Source: Shewanella kaireitica (GTDB taxonomy: Bacteria > Pseudomonadota > Gammaproteobacteria > Enterobacterales > Shewanellaceae). From it: 64,000 bases of DNA. The notes below the pieces were generated by a model. That model was given only the letters and a program-made list of their open reading frames with translations, was not told the DNA's origin and did not search any database. How positions within the stretch are numbered: the stretch's first letter is position 1; each line of letters starts with the position of its first letter. The position numbers and the translations under genes are program-made. Shown here piece by piece: positions 44,605 to 53,661 of this stretch. The stretch spans positions 310,001 through 374,000 of the forward strand of contig NZ_JAKIKQ010000003.1 in the NCBI RefSeq assembly GCF_023284045.1. Direction: 5' to 3'.

Positions 44605-45381
44605 TTAAATGGAAACTTGAATGACTAATATATCAATCACGCTGTCTGAGTTATTAACTAATCCGTGCTCACCAAATGGCTGATTTACAATCATATCACC
44701 TTTCTTTATTAAGACATCTTTACCATTTAGCGTCATCGCACCTTGCCCTTCAAGCACGATATACATCTCTTATACCAATTGCATTAAGTATTTGGCCAGT
44801 TCAGAGCCCCTCAGTCTTTTCAATTCAAAGCGCATTGGTAAAGAAATGGTTGTTCCCTTTTAAGCCAATGCAAAGCAGAAGTGGAAAGACTGAGGAACTC
44901 ACGTAGTGCGGCTGAGGTTAAACAAATTGGCAAAACGCTGTATGATTCGCTATGGGATTTGGATATACGACTAAATGGTCTATTTTGTTCCATACAAAAT
45001 AAGACATTCCGGCCCTCCTTGGCGGTCAGATTTAGGAGGTACGAGACCAAGGATGGTCGAAGGTAGAATAATGCAGGAGCAATTATCGAGAGCGAAGCAG
45101 GATGCCAGAGCCGAGAATAACTATTAGCTCAAATTCCACTACTTTCCTACAGCGTTTTGAATTCCCGCTGAATGGTCAAACTTTTAATGCAATTGGTATT
45201 AATTATTAGAATGCTTATGGTAACCCACAGTCGAATTCGGGGGGAGCACCACTCTATCAATAAAATCCACATTACAGCTAAAGTCAGCGCGGCTCCAAAT
45301 CTGATAAAGATCATATTGACCAGTACCATCATGGGACTTGGCAAGCGTTTGCTTGTTTGCATCAAGAAAGTTTTTGATCAA
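44605..45381 (-). pseudogene. Cupin-domain gene interrupted by a MITE-like insertion
   Basis: The N-terminal part (45202-45381) starts at TTG 45381 with AAGGAGGT 7 bases upstream and encodes M-I-K-N-F-L through G-Y-H-K-H-S-N-N, including the first cupin histidines. The C-terminal part (44605-44769) continues with E-M-Y-I-V-L-E-G-Q-G-A-M and the second cupin motif P-F-G-E-H-G-L, ending at TAA 44605. The two halves would join in frame into a cupin of about 115 residues if the 44773-45198 insertion were removed. At present the frame stops at once on entering the insertion, so the gene is dead or makes only a truncated product. Confidence 0.8.
44773..45198. mobile_element. MITE-like non-autonomous element, 426 bp, inside the cupin gene
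   Basis: The ends are perfect inverted repeats (ACCAATTGCATTAA at 44774-44787; complement at 45184-45197, extendable to about 16 bases). The trinucleotide TTA flanks both sides (44770-44772 and 45199-45201), compatible with a target duplication. It contains no transposase. A nested hairpin at the left (arms 44809-44819 with 44885-44895, and 44832-44838 with 44865-44871) is the main internal structure. The family is not recognised by name. Confidence 0.75.
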
Positions 45382-45468
45382 CTGGATGACCTCCTTATCA
45401 ATAAACGATGCTGTATTTTCAGAATGAGCAGTATTCTCGATTACGATTAACTAGCTGCTAAACAAAAA

Positions 45469-45497
45469 AAGGCCGAGTCATTGCTGAATTCGGCCTT
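45469..45497 (-). terminator. Terminator of the DUF805 gene
   Basis: AAGGCCGA (45469-45476) pairs with TCGGCCTT (45490-45497), with a T-run on the minus strand. Confidence 0.85.
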
Positions 45498-45521
45498 AGA
45501 AAATATCAGTATGCGCTTAAC

Positions 45522-45872
45522 TTAATTTGCAGCAACCGCTTTTGGATTACTGCCGTAGCCATTTTCATCATGGCTGTCTTGTACGTAAAAAACAATCAGT
45601 ACAATGGCGCCAATCAGTGGAATAATACCAATTAGCTGCCACCAGCCACTACGGCCAGTATCATGTAACCTTCTCGCCCCGATGCTCAATGTAGGTATTA
45701 ACATGCCAAGCGCGAAAACAGTGGTCAGTAACCCAATACCCAATATTGAATCAACGATTGAAACTGCGACATAAAAAATGATGTAAAATAGAAAAAACAT
45801 CCAATACTCAGTTCGTCTCGCACGTCCTGAAAAATCAGCGTATTTCTTTAAAGCTCCGATAAAATAATCCAT
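45522..45872 (-). CDS. DUF805 family membrane protein
   Basis: A 116-residue integral membrane protein of the DUF805 (YhaH/YhaI-like) family. It starts with W/Y-F-I-G-A-L-K-K-Y-A-D-F-S-G-R-A-R-R-T-E-Y-W-M-F and contains R-R-L-H-D-T-G-R-S-G-W-W between the helices; three to four transmembrane segments are visible. Function unknown in the family. It has its own terminator and stands alone. Confidence 0.9.
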   Translation of the reverse strand: MDYFIGALKKYADFSGRARRTEYWMFFLFYIIFYVAVSIVDSILGIGLLTTVFALGMLIPTLSIGARRLHDTGRSGWWQLIGIIPLIGAIVLIVFYVQDSHDENGYGSNPKAVAAN

Positions 45873-46327
45873 TACCTTGGACTCTCCTTGTTAGTATCAA
45901 TTCCAATGCTCGATTTTTGAGCGAACTTTCCTGTCAAAATATCGGAATGTGGCTTAGCCAAGCCTCCTTTTCGATATTGCGTCAAAGTTAAATTAAATAG
46001 CGTTAATTAACAACCTTTTATATTGATAAAGACGTTCTACAACCTTGTTTAAAAACTATTCGCTAGAATCGACATGTTTGCAATGCTCATTAAGGGTATT
46101 CTGGTTTCGGTATAGTTGCTAAGCCATATGCACTAGGCGTTCTAGACGAATTCATCTGCTAATTAAGAGCAGATATACATAGCGATTACCCCGCAATTCA
46201 TCTGCAAGCAGGTCAATATAATTCCAACTAAAAGCAACAATTTTGATTATTGTCGAAATCGTTAGGTGACATCACTTCTACAAGTGATAAAATGGCGCCC
46301 ATTCAACTCAAATTTGGACTCTCGGTA
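45873..46327. other. Divergent spacer upstream of proS
   Basis: About 455 bases without a supported gene. A nested inverted repeat lies at 45939-45977 (ATATCG/CGATAT outside, GGCTT/AAGCC inside) and a short GCTC/GAGC stem at about 45908-45922. The proS promoter is expected here. Confidence 0.45.
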
Positions 46328-48040
46328 ATGCGCGTAAGCAAGTACCTGCTATCTACTCAAAAAGAAACTCCTGCCAATGCAGAAGTTATTAGTCATCAGT
46401 TAATGTTACGTGCGGGCATGATCCGTCGTAATGCATCTGGCTTATACAGCTGGTTGCCGACAGGTTTACGTGTTTTACGTAAAATCGAAGCGATTGTTCG
46501 CGAAGAGATGAACAAGGCGGGTTCGGTTGAAATTTTAATGCCAATGGTGCAACCAGCTGATCTTTGGCAAGAGACTGGACGCTTTGACAAGTTTGGTCCA
46601 GAACTACTGCGCTTCCAAGACCGTCACAACCGTGACTTCGTCTTGGGCCCGACTCACGAAGAAGTCATCACCGACATCGTGCGTAAAGAGGTTAACTCTT
46701 ACAAACAGTTACCACTAAACCTATACCAAATTCAGACTAAATTCCGTGACGAAGTTCGTCCACGCTTTGGCGTGATGCGCTCGCGCGAATTTTTGATGAA
46801 AGATGCATACTCTTTCCACCTAGAGCAAGAGTGCATGGATGAAACCTATGAGGCTATGTTCCAGGCTTATAACAACATCCTTACTCGCTTAGGCTTATCA
46901 TTCCGCCCAGTAATGGCTGATACGGGCTCTATTGGTGGCAGCTTGTCACACGAGTTCCACGTACTGGCTAACAGCGGTGAAGACTTAATCGCTTACTCTA
47001 CCGAAAGTGATTACGCCGCTAACATTGAAAAATGTGAAGCGCCGATGCCGACTGAAACACGTCAAGCTGCAACTAGCGAAATGACTTTAGTCGATACGCC
47101 AAATGCCAAGACCATTGCAGAGCTCGTTGAGCAGCACGATATTGCGATTGAAAAAACCGTTAAGACCTTAATCGTTAAAGGCGCAACTGAAGAAGCGCCT
47201 TTGGTTGCATTGGTTATTCGAGGCGACCACGACCTTAACGAAGTCAAAGCTGAAAAGATTGAAGCGGTTCTTGCTCCTTTCGAATTTGCTGATGATGCTG
47301 ATATTCGTAAAGCCATTGGTGCAGGTCCAGGCTCTATCGGCCCTGTAGGCCTTAACATTCCAGTTTTCGTGGATCACGGCGTAGCAGTAATGAGTGACTT
47401 TGGCGCGGGTGCTAACCAAGACGACAAGCACTACTTCGGCATTAACTGGGAGCGCGACTTACCAAGCGCACCAGCATTCGATTTACGTAATATCATCGAA
47501 GGTGAAGCTAGCCCTTGTGGTAAAGGCACTATCGCACTGCTTCGTGGTATCGAAGTGGGTCATATTTTCCAGCTTGGTAGCAACTACTCAGAAGCGATGC
47601 ACGCTAACGTACTTGACCAAAATGGCAAGTCTAAAACGCTACTTATGGGTTGCTACGGTGTGGGTGTTAGCCGCATGGTTGCTGCAGCTATTGAGCAAAA
47701 CCATGATGATCGCGGTATTATCTGGCCAGAAGCTATCGCGCCATTCCAAGTTGGCATTTTGCCAATGAACATGCATAAGTCTCACCGGGTTAAAGATATG
47801 GCTGAACAGCTATATCAAGATCTAACTGATGCAGGCATGGAAGTCTTGTTTGATGACCGTAAAGAGCGTGCGGGTGTGATGTTTGCGGATATGGAACTTG
47901 TAGGCTTACCAAATGTTGTGGTTATCGGTGACCGTAACATTGATAACGGCGTATTCGAATATAAGAATCGTCGCACTGGTGAGAAGCAAGATGTTCCATT
48001 CGATCAAATTGTTGAGTTCTTAAAGGCGCAACAAGCTTAA
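46328..48040 (+). CDS. proS: Prolyl-tRNA synthetase
   Basis: A 570-residue bacterial-type class II prolyl-tRNA synthetase. It starts [15 protein letters not shown] and has motif 2 ([21 protein letters not shown]), the inserted editing domain (about 225-390, with V-K-T-L-I-V-K-G), motif 3 ([12 protein letters not shown]) and the anticodon-binding domain at the end. The frame is open to 46250, but family comparison supports the ATG at 46328. It keeps the rcsF-trmO-proS neighbourhood, here separated by accessory genes. Confidence 0.96.
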   Translation: MRVSKYLLSTQKETPANAEVISHQLMLRAGMIRRNASGLYSWLPTGLRVLRKIEAIVREEMNKAGSVEILMPMVQPADLWQETGRFDKFGPELLRFQDRHNRDFVLGPTHEEVITDIVRKEVNSYKQLPLNLYQIQTKFRDEVRPRFGVMRSREFLMKDAYSFHLEQECMDETYEAMFQAYNNILTRLGLSFRPVMADTGSIGGSLSHEFHVLANSGEDLIAYSTESDYAANIEKCEAPMPTETRQAATSEMTLVDTPNAKTIAELVEQHDIAIEKTVKTLIVKGATEEAPLVALVIRGDHDLNEVKAEKIEAVLAPFEFADDADIRKAIGAGPGSIGPVGLNIPVFVDHGVAVMSDFGAGANQDDKHYFGINWERDLPSAPAFDLRNIIEGEASPCGKGTIALLRGIEVGHIFQLGSNYSEAMHANVLDQNGKSKTLLMGCYGVGVSRMVAAAIEQNHDDRGIIWPEAIAPFQVGILPMNMHKSHRVKDMAEQLYQDLTDAGMEVLFDDRKERAGVMFADMELVGLPNVVVIGDRNIDNGVFEYKNRRTGEKQDVPFDQIVEFLKAQQA

Positions 48041-48090
48041 TCCAACAATGAGCCGCTCTTGTCGTTAAACGCTAAGATGCAAAAATAGAT

Positions 48091-48121
48091 AAACGCCGAT
48101 GGTAAACCATCGGCGTTTTTG
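48091..48121. terminator. Terminator between proS and the ligase-ABC operon
   Basis: AAACGCCGATGG (48091-48102), 4-base loop, CCATCGGCGTTT (48107-48118) and T-run on the plus strand; A residues upstream make it usable for the minus strand too. Confidence 0.9.
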
Positions 48122-48137
48122 TTTTTCCTCCACCGCT

Positions 48138-49358
48138 CTAGCGCCGATCTTCAATCACAATGCCATCTTTAGGCAGACTACCTAGAGGCTCGATACTCAC
48201 CTCAGCAGACAACTGTGTCACTGCACGTATGGTTTGTTTAATGGCACTGACATCCACGCTATTTAACGCTGTCTCCGCCACCTCACACAACAAACACATT
48301 TTATCGTTATCATTATCTCGACTAACAACCATTCGTAAACGCTGGATTATATTGTGCTGCACTCTTATCTGTTCAACTTGCTCGGGGTGCACAAACAAAC
48401 CTTTTACTTTAGTGGTTTGATCTGCACGGCCAAGCCAACCTTTAATGCGTATATTACTGCGACCACATGTGCTTGAACCTTCTAGCTGAGCAGATAGATC
48501 TCCTGTCGCAAATCGAATCAAAGGATAACTAGGATTGAAGCTAGTGATAACAACTTCGCCCACCTCGCCCACATCTACTGGCATTAGCGTACCGGGTCTT
48601 ACCAACTCTAAAATAATATCTTCAGCGACAATAAGCCCGTCATCACTGCTTTCAAATGCTATCAATCCTATATCTGCAGTGGCATAAGCCTGCTTGACTT
48701 CAATATCGGCTTCGATAAATGCAGACTTTAACGACGGCGTTAGCGCTTCCCCCGTCACTAATGCTTTTTTAAATGGCAGATTCTGTTGCCGATCTTTGGC
48801 TTTATCCAACAGGATTTTCAAAAAAGACGGTGTACCGCAATAACCATTAGGCTTGAGGTTTTTAGCCATATCGAGCTGTAACTCAGTTTGGCCTGGACCC
48901 GCCGGGATCACACTACAACCACAAGCTCTGGCGCCGGAATCCATAATGAAGCCACCGGGTGTAAGATGATAAGACAAGCAGTTTTGAACCATATCACCCT
49001 CTCTAAAACCTGCAGCAAAGAAGGCTTGTCCCATGCGCCACCAATCATGCTCATCAGTCTCAGGTTCGTAGATAGGCCCCGGTGATTGAAACACTCTCCC
49101 AATATTCACCATATTAGGCACCATACCAGCAAATGGCATAGCTGCCGCTTGTAGCTTGATTAAGTCCGATTTACGGGTGATAGGCAGCGAGGCCAAGCTC
49201 GCTCTGCTATCTATTTGGCTGACATCGATGTCAGCAAACAGTTGTTGATAGTAAACTGATGAATCCTTAGCAAAGCTTAAAAAATCACTTAAGCCTGATA
49301 GCAATGTTGATTCTCTCAGCGCCATCGACTGCTGCTCTTGAGCACAATAAAAAGACAT
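48138..49358 (-). CDS. Phenylacetate-CoA ligase-like AMP-forming ligase
   Basis: A 406-residue member of the PaaK-like branch of adenylating CoA ligases. Recognisable segments are A-G-P-G-Q-T in the substrate/ATP region, C-G-T-P-S-F-L, V-T-G-E-A-L-T, the I-R-F-A-T-G-D-L-S segment and the late R-I-K-G-W-L-G-R-A-D-Q-T-T-K-V-K-G. It would activate an aromatic or other carboxylic acid to its CoA ester. It is the last gene of the operon, 13 bases after the livF-like gene. Presence of two unrelated CoA ligases with one importer suggests activation of an imported acid. The true substrate is unknown. Confidence 0.85.
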   Translation of the reverse strand: MSFYCAQEQQSMALRESTLLSGLSDFLSFAKDSSVYYQQLFADIDVSQIDSRASLASLPITRKSDLIKLQAAAMPFAGMVPNMVNIGRVFQSPGPIYEPETDEHDWWRMGQAFFAAGFREGDMVQNCLSYHLTPGGFIMDSGARACGCSVIPAGPGQTELQLDMAKNLKPNGYCGTPSFLKILLDKAKDRQQNLPFKKALVTGEALTPSLKSAFIEADIEVKQAYATADIGLIAFESSDDGLIVAEDIILELVRPGTLMPVDVGEVGEVVITSFNPSYPLIRFATGDLSAQLEGSSTCGRSNIRIKGWLGRADQTTKVKGLFVHPEQVEQIRVQHNIIQRLRMVVSRDNDNDKMCLLCEVAETALNSVDVSAIKQTIRAVTQLSAEVSIEPLGSLPKDGIVIEDRR

Positions 49359-49371
49359 AGACGAGACTCCT

Positions 49372-50190
49372 TTACAACCAACGTTTACGGCGTTTATACG
49401 ACTTTAAATTTTTGAAGCTTTTACGCTTTTCGTTACCACCACCGAGATAAAACTCCTTCACATCTTCGTTGTTTAATAGTTGCTCCTTACTACCATCTAG
49501 CACTATCTTGCCCGACTCCATAATGTAGCCGTAATTAGCCGCCTTTAGTGCATAGTTGGCATTTTGCTCCACCAGCAACATAGTGATCCCTTGGTCCCGA
49601 TTGATCTTTTCAATGATGCCAAACACCTCTTTAACCAGCAGTGGTGATAACCCCATTGACGGCTCATCCAAGCAGATCATTTTCGGCCTCGCCATTAAAG
49701 CTCTGCCTATGGCAAGCATTTGCTGCTCCCCACCCGATAAATATCCCGCCAACCCCGTACGTTCCTTTAGGCGAGGGAAATAGTTAAATACCATGTCGAT
49801 ATCTTGATTAACTTGGCCATCATTACGGGTATAAGCGCCTAGTTTTAAGTTTTCAATAACACTCATATCTTCAACAATACGCCGACCTTCCATGACCTGA
49901 AACAAACCGGAACGCACCACATCTTCTGCATTTTTAACGTCAATTCTCTCGCCCATGAAATGAATATCACCGCGAGATACTTCGCCATTTTCTGTTTTCA
50001 GTAATCCAGATATCGCTTTCAAGGTGGTTGATTTTCCCGCACCATTTGGCCCCAACAACGTCACTATCTCACCTTGAGGAACATCAATACTCACCCCACG
50101 TAAAACTTGAATAACATCGTCATAGACCACTTCAATGTTATTAATTGACAACAGTGGGCTCTCAGGCTTTAACTGCACAGCTTGTGACAT
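49372..50190 (-). CDS. LivF-like ABC transporter ATPase
   Basis: A 272-residue ABC ATPase of the branched-chain (HAAT) importer type. Walker A is L-L-G-P-N-G-A-G-K-S-T-T, the signature Y-L-S-G-G-E-Q-Q-M, and Walker B M-I-C-L-D-E-P-S-M-G-L-S. The basic C-terminal tail (K-S-Y-K-R-R-K-R-W) is longer than in ordinary LivF. The ATG at 50190 has GGAG upstream; the frame is open to 50235. It works with the LivG-like ATPase at 55622-56419 and the two permeases. Confidence 0.92.
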   Translation of the reverse strand: MSQAVQLKPESPLLSINNIEVVYDDVIQVLRGVSIDVPQGEIVTLLGPNGAGKSTTLKAISGLLKTENGEVSRGDIHFMGERIDVKNAEDVVRSGLFQVMEGRRIVEDMSVIENLKLGAYTRNDGQVNQDIDMVFNYFPRLKERTGLAGYLSGGEQQMLAIGRALMARPKMICLDEPSMGLSPLLVKEVFGIIEKINRDQGITMLLVEQNANYALKAANYGYIMESGKIVLDGSKEQLLNNEDVKEFYLGGGNEKRKSFKNLKSYKRRKRWL

Positions 50191-50289
50191 AACAACTCCA
50201 ACTTTAATGTTATTACCTAGCAGATAATCGCTCACCCACTAGGCTGGTATCCCGTTTAAGATTAGTAAGCAAAATTTTGCAAGCGAAGC

Positions 50290-51564
50290 TTAGTAACCTA
50301 ACCAATCAACACGGCGTTCCAGTGTCACCTGATTCACTTTTTCAACTCGCACATCACCACCATTAAAGTTACCTTTATAGATGTTGACTTGGTTAATACC
50401 GCGATGATCTTCAGGTGTCCAAGTTGCCGCTAAACAAACCCCTTCAAGCCCTTTCGGCACCCAGTTTTTACGTGCGTACATGCCCTTTTTAACGTTCTCT
50501 CCTGTTACTCCGCCATTTGCTTTAGCCCACTCCATAGACTCTTTCATAAAGTAGGTCGAGCAAACACCGCGAATATAATGGTGCAGACGCTCTTCATCAC
50601 CATCGCTATCAGACATCTTTGAGATCTCGCGAACCAGCTTCATCCCAGGCACGTCATCAGTCCAAAATGGCGTCATGGTTGGGAAAATGTAGTTTTTAAC
50701 GCCCTCTCCCGCCGCCTTAAATACCAACTTGTCGCCGCCCCAGATATTCGACATAAACTGGATATCGGTACCGACGGTATTACAGGATTTTATCAATGAC
50801 TGCACCGAGCCACCTAAGTTACCAATGTAGCCATAATTAGTTTTAGAGCTTTTAAGACTCAAGCACTGAGCTTTAAAGTCACCGGGCTTCATCGAAATGA
50901 CCACAGGAGGCTGAACATCAAAGCCTAACTCGGTTGCGTATTCAGCACATGCAGCTTTAGGAGCGTTGGGAAAAGGATGGTTAGCGCCAATGTGAGTAAA
51001 CTTGGGCTTACCTTGTCCTCCTTTGGTTTTCCAATCGTTTGCCGCCCACTGCACTAAGCCACGGCAAGAATCAGAGTAAGATGCACCGTAGAAAAAGTTA
51101 TAGGGTGCTGGCTTTTTGGTCTTAGGATTCTTTCCTTCTGGGTCAGTCAAATGCCCTGAGTAAGATGCCGAAAAAACCGGTGTTTTATCTTTTGCTGCAA
51201 ACGAGATTAGTGCTTCAGTATCTGCCGTTCCCCATCCTTGCATAGCCACCATATTCTTACGTGATTTCCACTTCTTATAAGAAGCGATAGCTTGCGGAAC
51301 CTTGTAGGCATAATCGATAGTTTCATACTCAAGCTTAGTGCCGTCAATACCACCATGGGCATTGATATAAGCTAACGAGTCTCGAACACCATCAGCATAT
51401 GGCTTACCCACAAATGCTGTTGGCCCCGACATATCAGCCAGATGGCCAACAAAAATAGTTTCCTCAGCATTGGCTGTGGTTGCTAAACAAGCAATGCTTG
51501 AGCCCAGAGCCAATTTTAAATAGTTCACTTTGCTCAATCTGTTTTTCTCGGTATTGTTATGCAT
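50290..51564 (-). CDS. Periplasmic substrate-binding protein (type 1 PBP, LivJ/amide family)
   Basis: A 424-residue exported binding protein: signal peptide about 1-33 (ending T-A-N-A), then the two-lobed type 1 periplasmic fold with F-V-G-H-L-A-D-M-S-G-P-T-A at the start, typical of receptors for branched-chain amino acids, amides, urea and aromatic acids. Four or more cysteines in the mature protein are unusual for the family and may form disulfides. An AAGGA box lies 8 bases before the ATG. The ligand cannot be deduced. Confidence 0.9.
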   Translation of the reverse strand: MHNNTEKNRLSKVNYLKLALGSSIACLATTANAEETIFVGHLADMSGPTAFVGKPYADGVRDSLAYINAHGGIDGTKLEYETIDYAYKVPQAIASYKKWKSRKNMVAMQGWGTADTEALISFAAKDKTPVFSASYSGHLTDPEGKNPKTKKPAPYNFFYGASYSDSCRGLVQWAANDWKTKGGQGKPKFTHIGANHPFPNAPKAACAEYATELGFDVQPPVVISMKPGDFKAQCLSLKSSKTNYGYIGNLGGSVQSLIKSCNTVGTDIQFMSNIWGGDKLVFKAAGEGVKNYIFPTMTPFWTDDVPGMKLVREISKMSDSDGDEERLHHYIRGVCSTYFMKESMEWAKANGGVTGENVKKGMYARKNWVPKGLEGVCLAATWTPEDHRGINQVNIYKGNFNGGDVRVEKVNQVTLERRVDWLGY

Positions 51565-51640
51565 TGTTATAATCCTTCAAGTGTTCAGTCAAAGTTGAAA
51601 GCTGTATACCGCTGCTGTACAGCTCGGTAAAACCAGGTTG

Positions 51641-52714
51641 TTAGTAAGCAAACGGGTAGAATTTCCAATAATTCTTAATTTGTGCCCAGCGATGGGCTAG
51701 CCCTTCAGGTTCAAAAATCAAAAACAGGATGATGACCAATCCAATCGCCATCTCTTTGATATAGGCAAGGCCATCAGTCACCATGGGGATATTGCCCCAG
51801 TCGGTGTACTTCATCAGCCCAACAATGCTCTCGAGCATTTCTGGCAATAACACCATAAACACCACCCCCATTAAGGTGCCTTTTATTGAGCCAAGGCCGC
51901 CAATGATCACCATTGCCAAAAATTGAATAGACATCAAAATGGTGAAGCCTTCCGCCGAAACATAACCTAAGTAGTGAGCATATAAAGCACCGCCAATACC
52001 TGCGTAAAACGAAGATATTCCAAATGACAGCAATCGATATTTGTTAAGCTTCACCCCCATAATTTCAGCAGAGAGATAGTGATCTCGCACCGCAACAAAT
52101 GCCCGTCCATCACGGCTGCGCATCAAGTTACAGCCCCAGATATACATAAATACCAATGCAAATAACGCGATGTAGTAGAAGCTCTGATCGGTATCAAACT
52201 CAAAACCAAATAGATTGACTGGCGCTGCCATAGAGCCTGAAGAACCGCCAGAGAACCACTCTGCTCGAGCAAAAAAGTCCTCGATAATGAACTGCGCCGC
52301 TAAGGTCGCAATGGCAAGATACAGACCTTTAATTCTTGCTGCTGGCATTCCGAACATCATGCCAACGGCCATGGTCAAAAAGCCTGCCAGCGGAATACAC
52401 AGCACCACAGGAATTTGAAAGCTAGTGTTTAACCATGCTGAGGCAAAAGCACCAAAGCCAAAGAATGCGCCATGACCTAGTGAGATCTGCCCAGTGAACC
52501 CCACCAATATATTGAGACCAAGAGCGGCAATCCCTAAGTATGAGATCTGAATAAACAGCGTTAGAAAGTAGCCATCAAGTACCAATGGCGCACCACAAGC
52601 AATGGCGATAAGCGCTATCGTCATCAGTCGGATAGTTTTAGTTTCAAATATTGTGTTGTCGGCTTTATAGCTGGTGCGGAAATCACCACACGGACGCATC
52701 GCTAAGCTAGACAT
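51641..52714 (-). CDS. LivM-like ABC permease
   Basis: A 357-residue inner-membrane permease with about nine to ten transmembrane helices. The family core G-L-N-I-L-V-G-F-T-G-Q-I-S-L-G-H-G-A-F-F-G-F-G-A and the EAA-like R-D-H-Y-L-S-A-E-I-M-G-V loop are clear. Its N-terminus has about 28 hydrophilic residues before the first helix. It pairs with the LivH-like permease. Confidence 0.92.
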   Translation of the reverse strand: MSSLAMRPCGDFRTSYKADNTIFETKTIRLMTIALIAIACGAPLVLDGYFLTLFIQISYLGIAALGLNILVGFTGQISLGHGAFFGFGAFASAWLNTSFQIPVVLCIPLAGFLTMAVGMMFGMPAARIKGLYLAIATLAAQFIIEDFFARAEWFSGGSSGSMAAPVNLFGFEFDTDQSFYYIALFALVFMYIWGCNLMRSRDGRAFVAVRDHYLSAEIMGVKLNKYRLLSFGISSFYAGIGGALYAHYLGYVSAEGFTILMSIQFLAMVIIGGLGSIKGTLMGVVFMVLLPEMLESIVGLMKYTDWGNIPMVTDGLAYIKEMAIGLVIILFLIFEPEGLAHRWAQIKNYWKFYPFAY

Positions 52715-52767
52715 AAGAACTCCTTAAACAAAAAATTGGCGATAAATAAGTAGCGTAAGACAGGTGC

Positions 52768-53661
52768 TTAGATGCGCTCGATGTCGCGAGTACCAAACAG
52801 GCCATAAGGCTTAAACCATAGAATGATCAACAGCACATAAAACGGCGCGATGTCGTACATGTTGCCGATATGCAGGTACTGACTATCAAAGAACTCAGCC
52901 ACGTTTTCTAAAATACCAATGGTAATGCCACCGACTATTGCGCCGACTATTGAGTCGAGGCCACCGAGAATAACCGCAGGAAAGACCTTGATGCCGATAG
53001 AGGAGAGAGAGTCTGAGACACCATTCACCATGCCGATCACTACACCTGCGGTTGCAGACACTGTCGCTGCAATTCCCCAACTCATGGCGAAAACTTGTTT
53101 CACTGATATTCCCAAACTTTGCGCAACTTGCTGGTCAAACGCTGTCGCCCGCATTGCCAAGCCATGTTTTGAATATTTAAAGAACAAGAAAAAACTGACC
53201 ATAATAATGAGCGCAATCACGGTACTCATTAAGTAAGCCAACTCGATATTAAGCCCAAAGATTGAGATTGATTGGGTATCGAAAACTGTTGGGTAACTCT
53301 GCGGAGAAACACCGAAGATCCACTTAGTCAAAGATTGGAAGAAGATAGATAAGCCAATCGTCACCATGATCACTGAAATAATGGGTTCACCAATCATGGG
53401 TCTAAGCACTATCATCTGTAGAAACACCCCAAACACCGCCATAAAGCAGAGTGTGAGTAAGAAGCCTAAGAAGAATGGCAACTGTAGGTAAACCAAGAGC
53501 GCCCAACAAACCCATGCGCCCACTAACAAGAACTCACCCTGGGCAAAGTTTACAATCTGAGTCGACTTGTACACTAAAACAAAGCACATCCCCACTACGC
53601 CGTATAACAGGCCAACAATCACCCCGTTGATGATAAGTTGCAGTAACAGTTCAAAATTCAT
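52768..53661 (-). CDS. LivH-like ABC permease
   Basis: A 297-residue inner-membrane permease, about eight helices, starting L-L-Q-L-I-I-N-G-V-I-V-G-L-L-Y-G-V-V-G, with N-F-A-Q-G-E-F-L-L-V-G-A and the G-I-S-V-K-Q-V-F-A coupling loop. Its first four bases overlap the stop of the upstream acyl-CoA synthetase gene (ATGA), linking import and ligase genes in translation. Confidence 0.93.
   Translation of the reverse strand: MNFELLLQLIINGVIVGLLYGVVGMCFVLVYKSTQIVNFAQGEFLLVGAWVCWALLVYLQLPFFLGFLLTLCFMAVFGVFLQMIVLRPMIGEPIISVIMVTIGLSIFFQSLTKWIFGVSPQSYPTVFDTQSISIFGLNIELAYLMSTVIALIIMVSFFLFFKYSKHGLAMRATAFDQQVAQSLGISVKQVFAMSWGIAATVSATAGVVIGMVNGVSDSLSSIGIKVFPAVILGGLDSIVGAIVGGITIGILENVAEFFDSQYLHIGNMYDIAPFYVLLIILWFKPYGLFGTRDIERI

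Noticed and set aside
44820..45050. Open frames inside the MITE-like element
   Set aside because: They are short, occur on both strands and are disrupted by the nested hairpin; no transposase similarity is seen.
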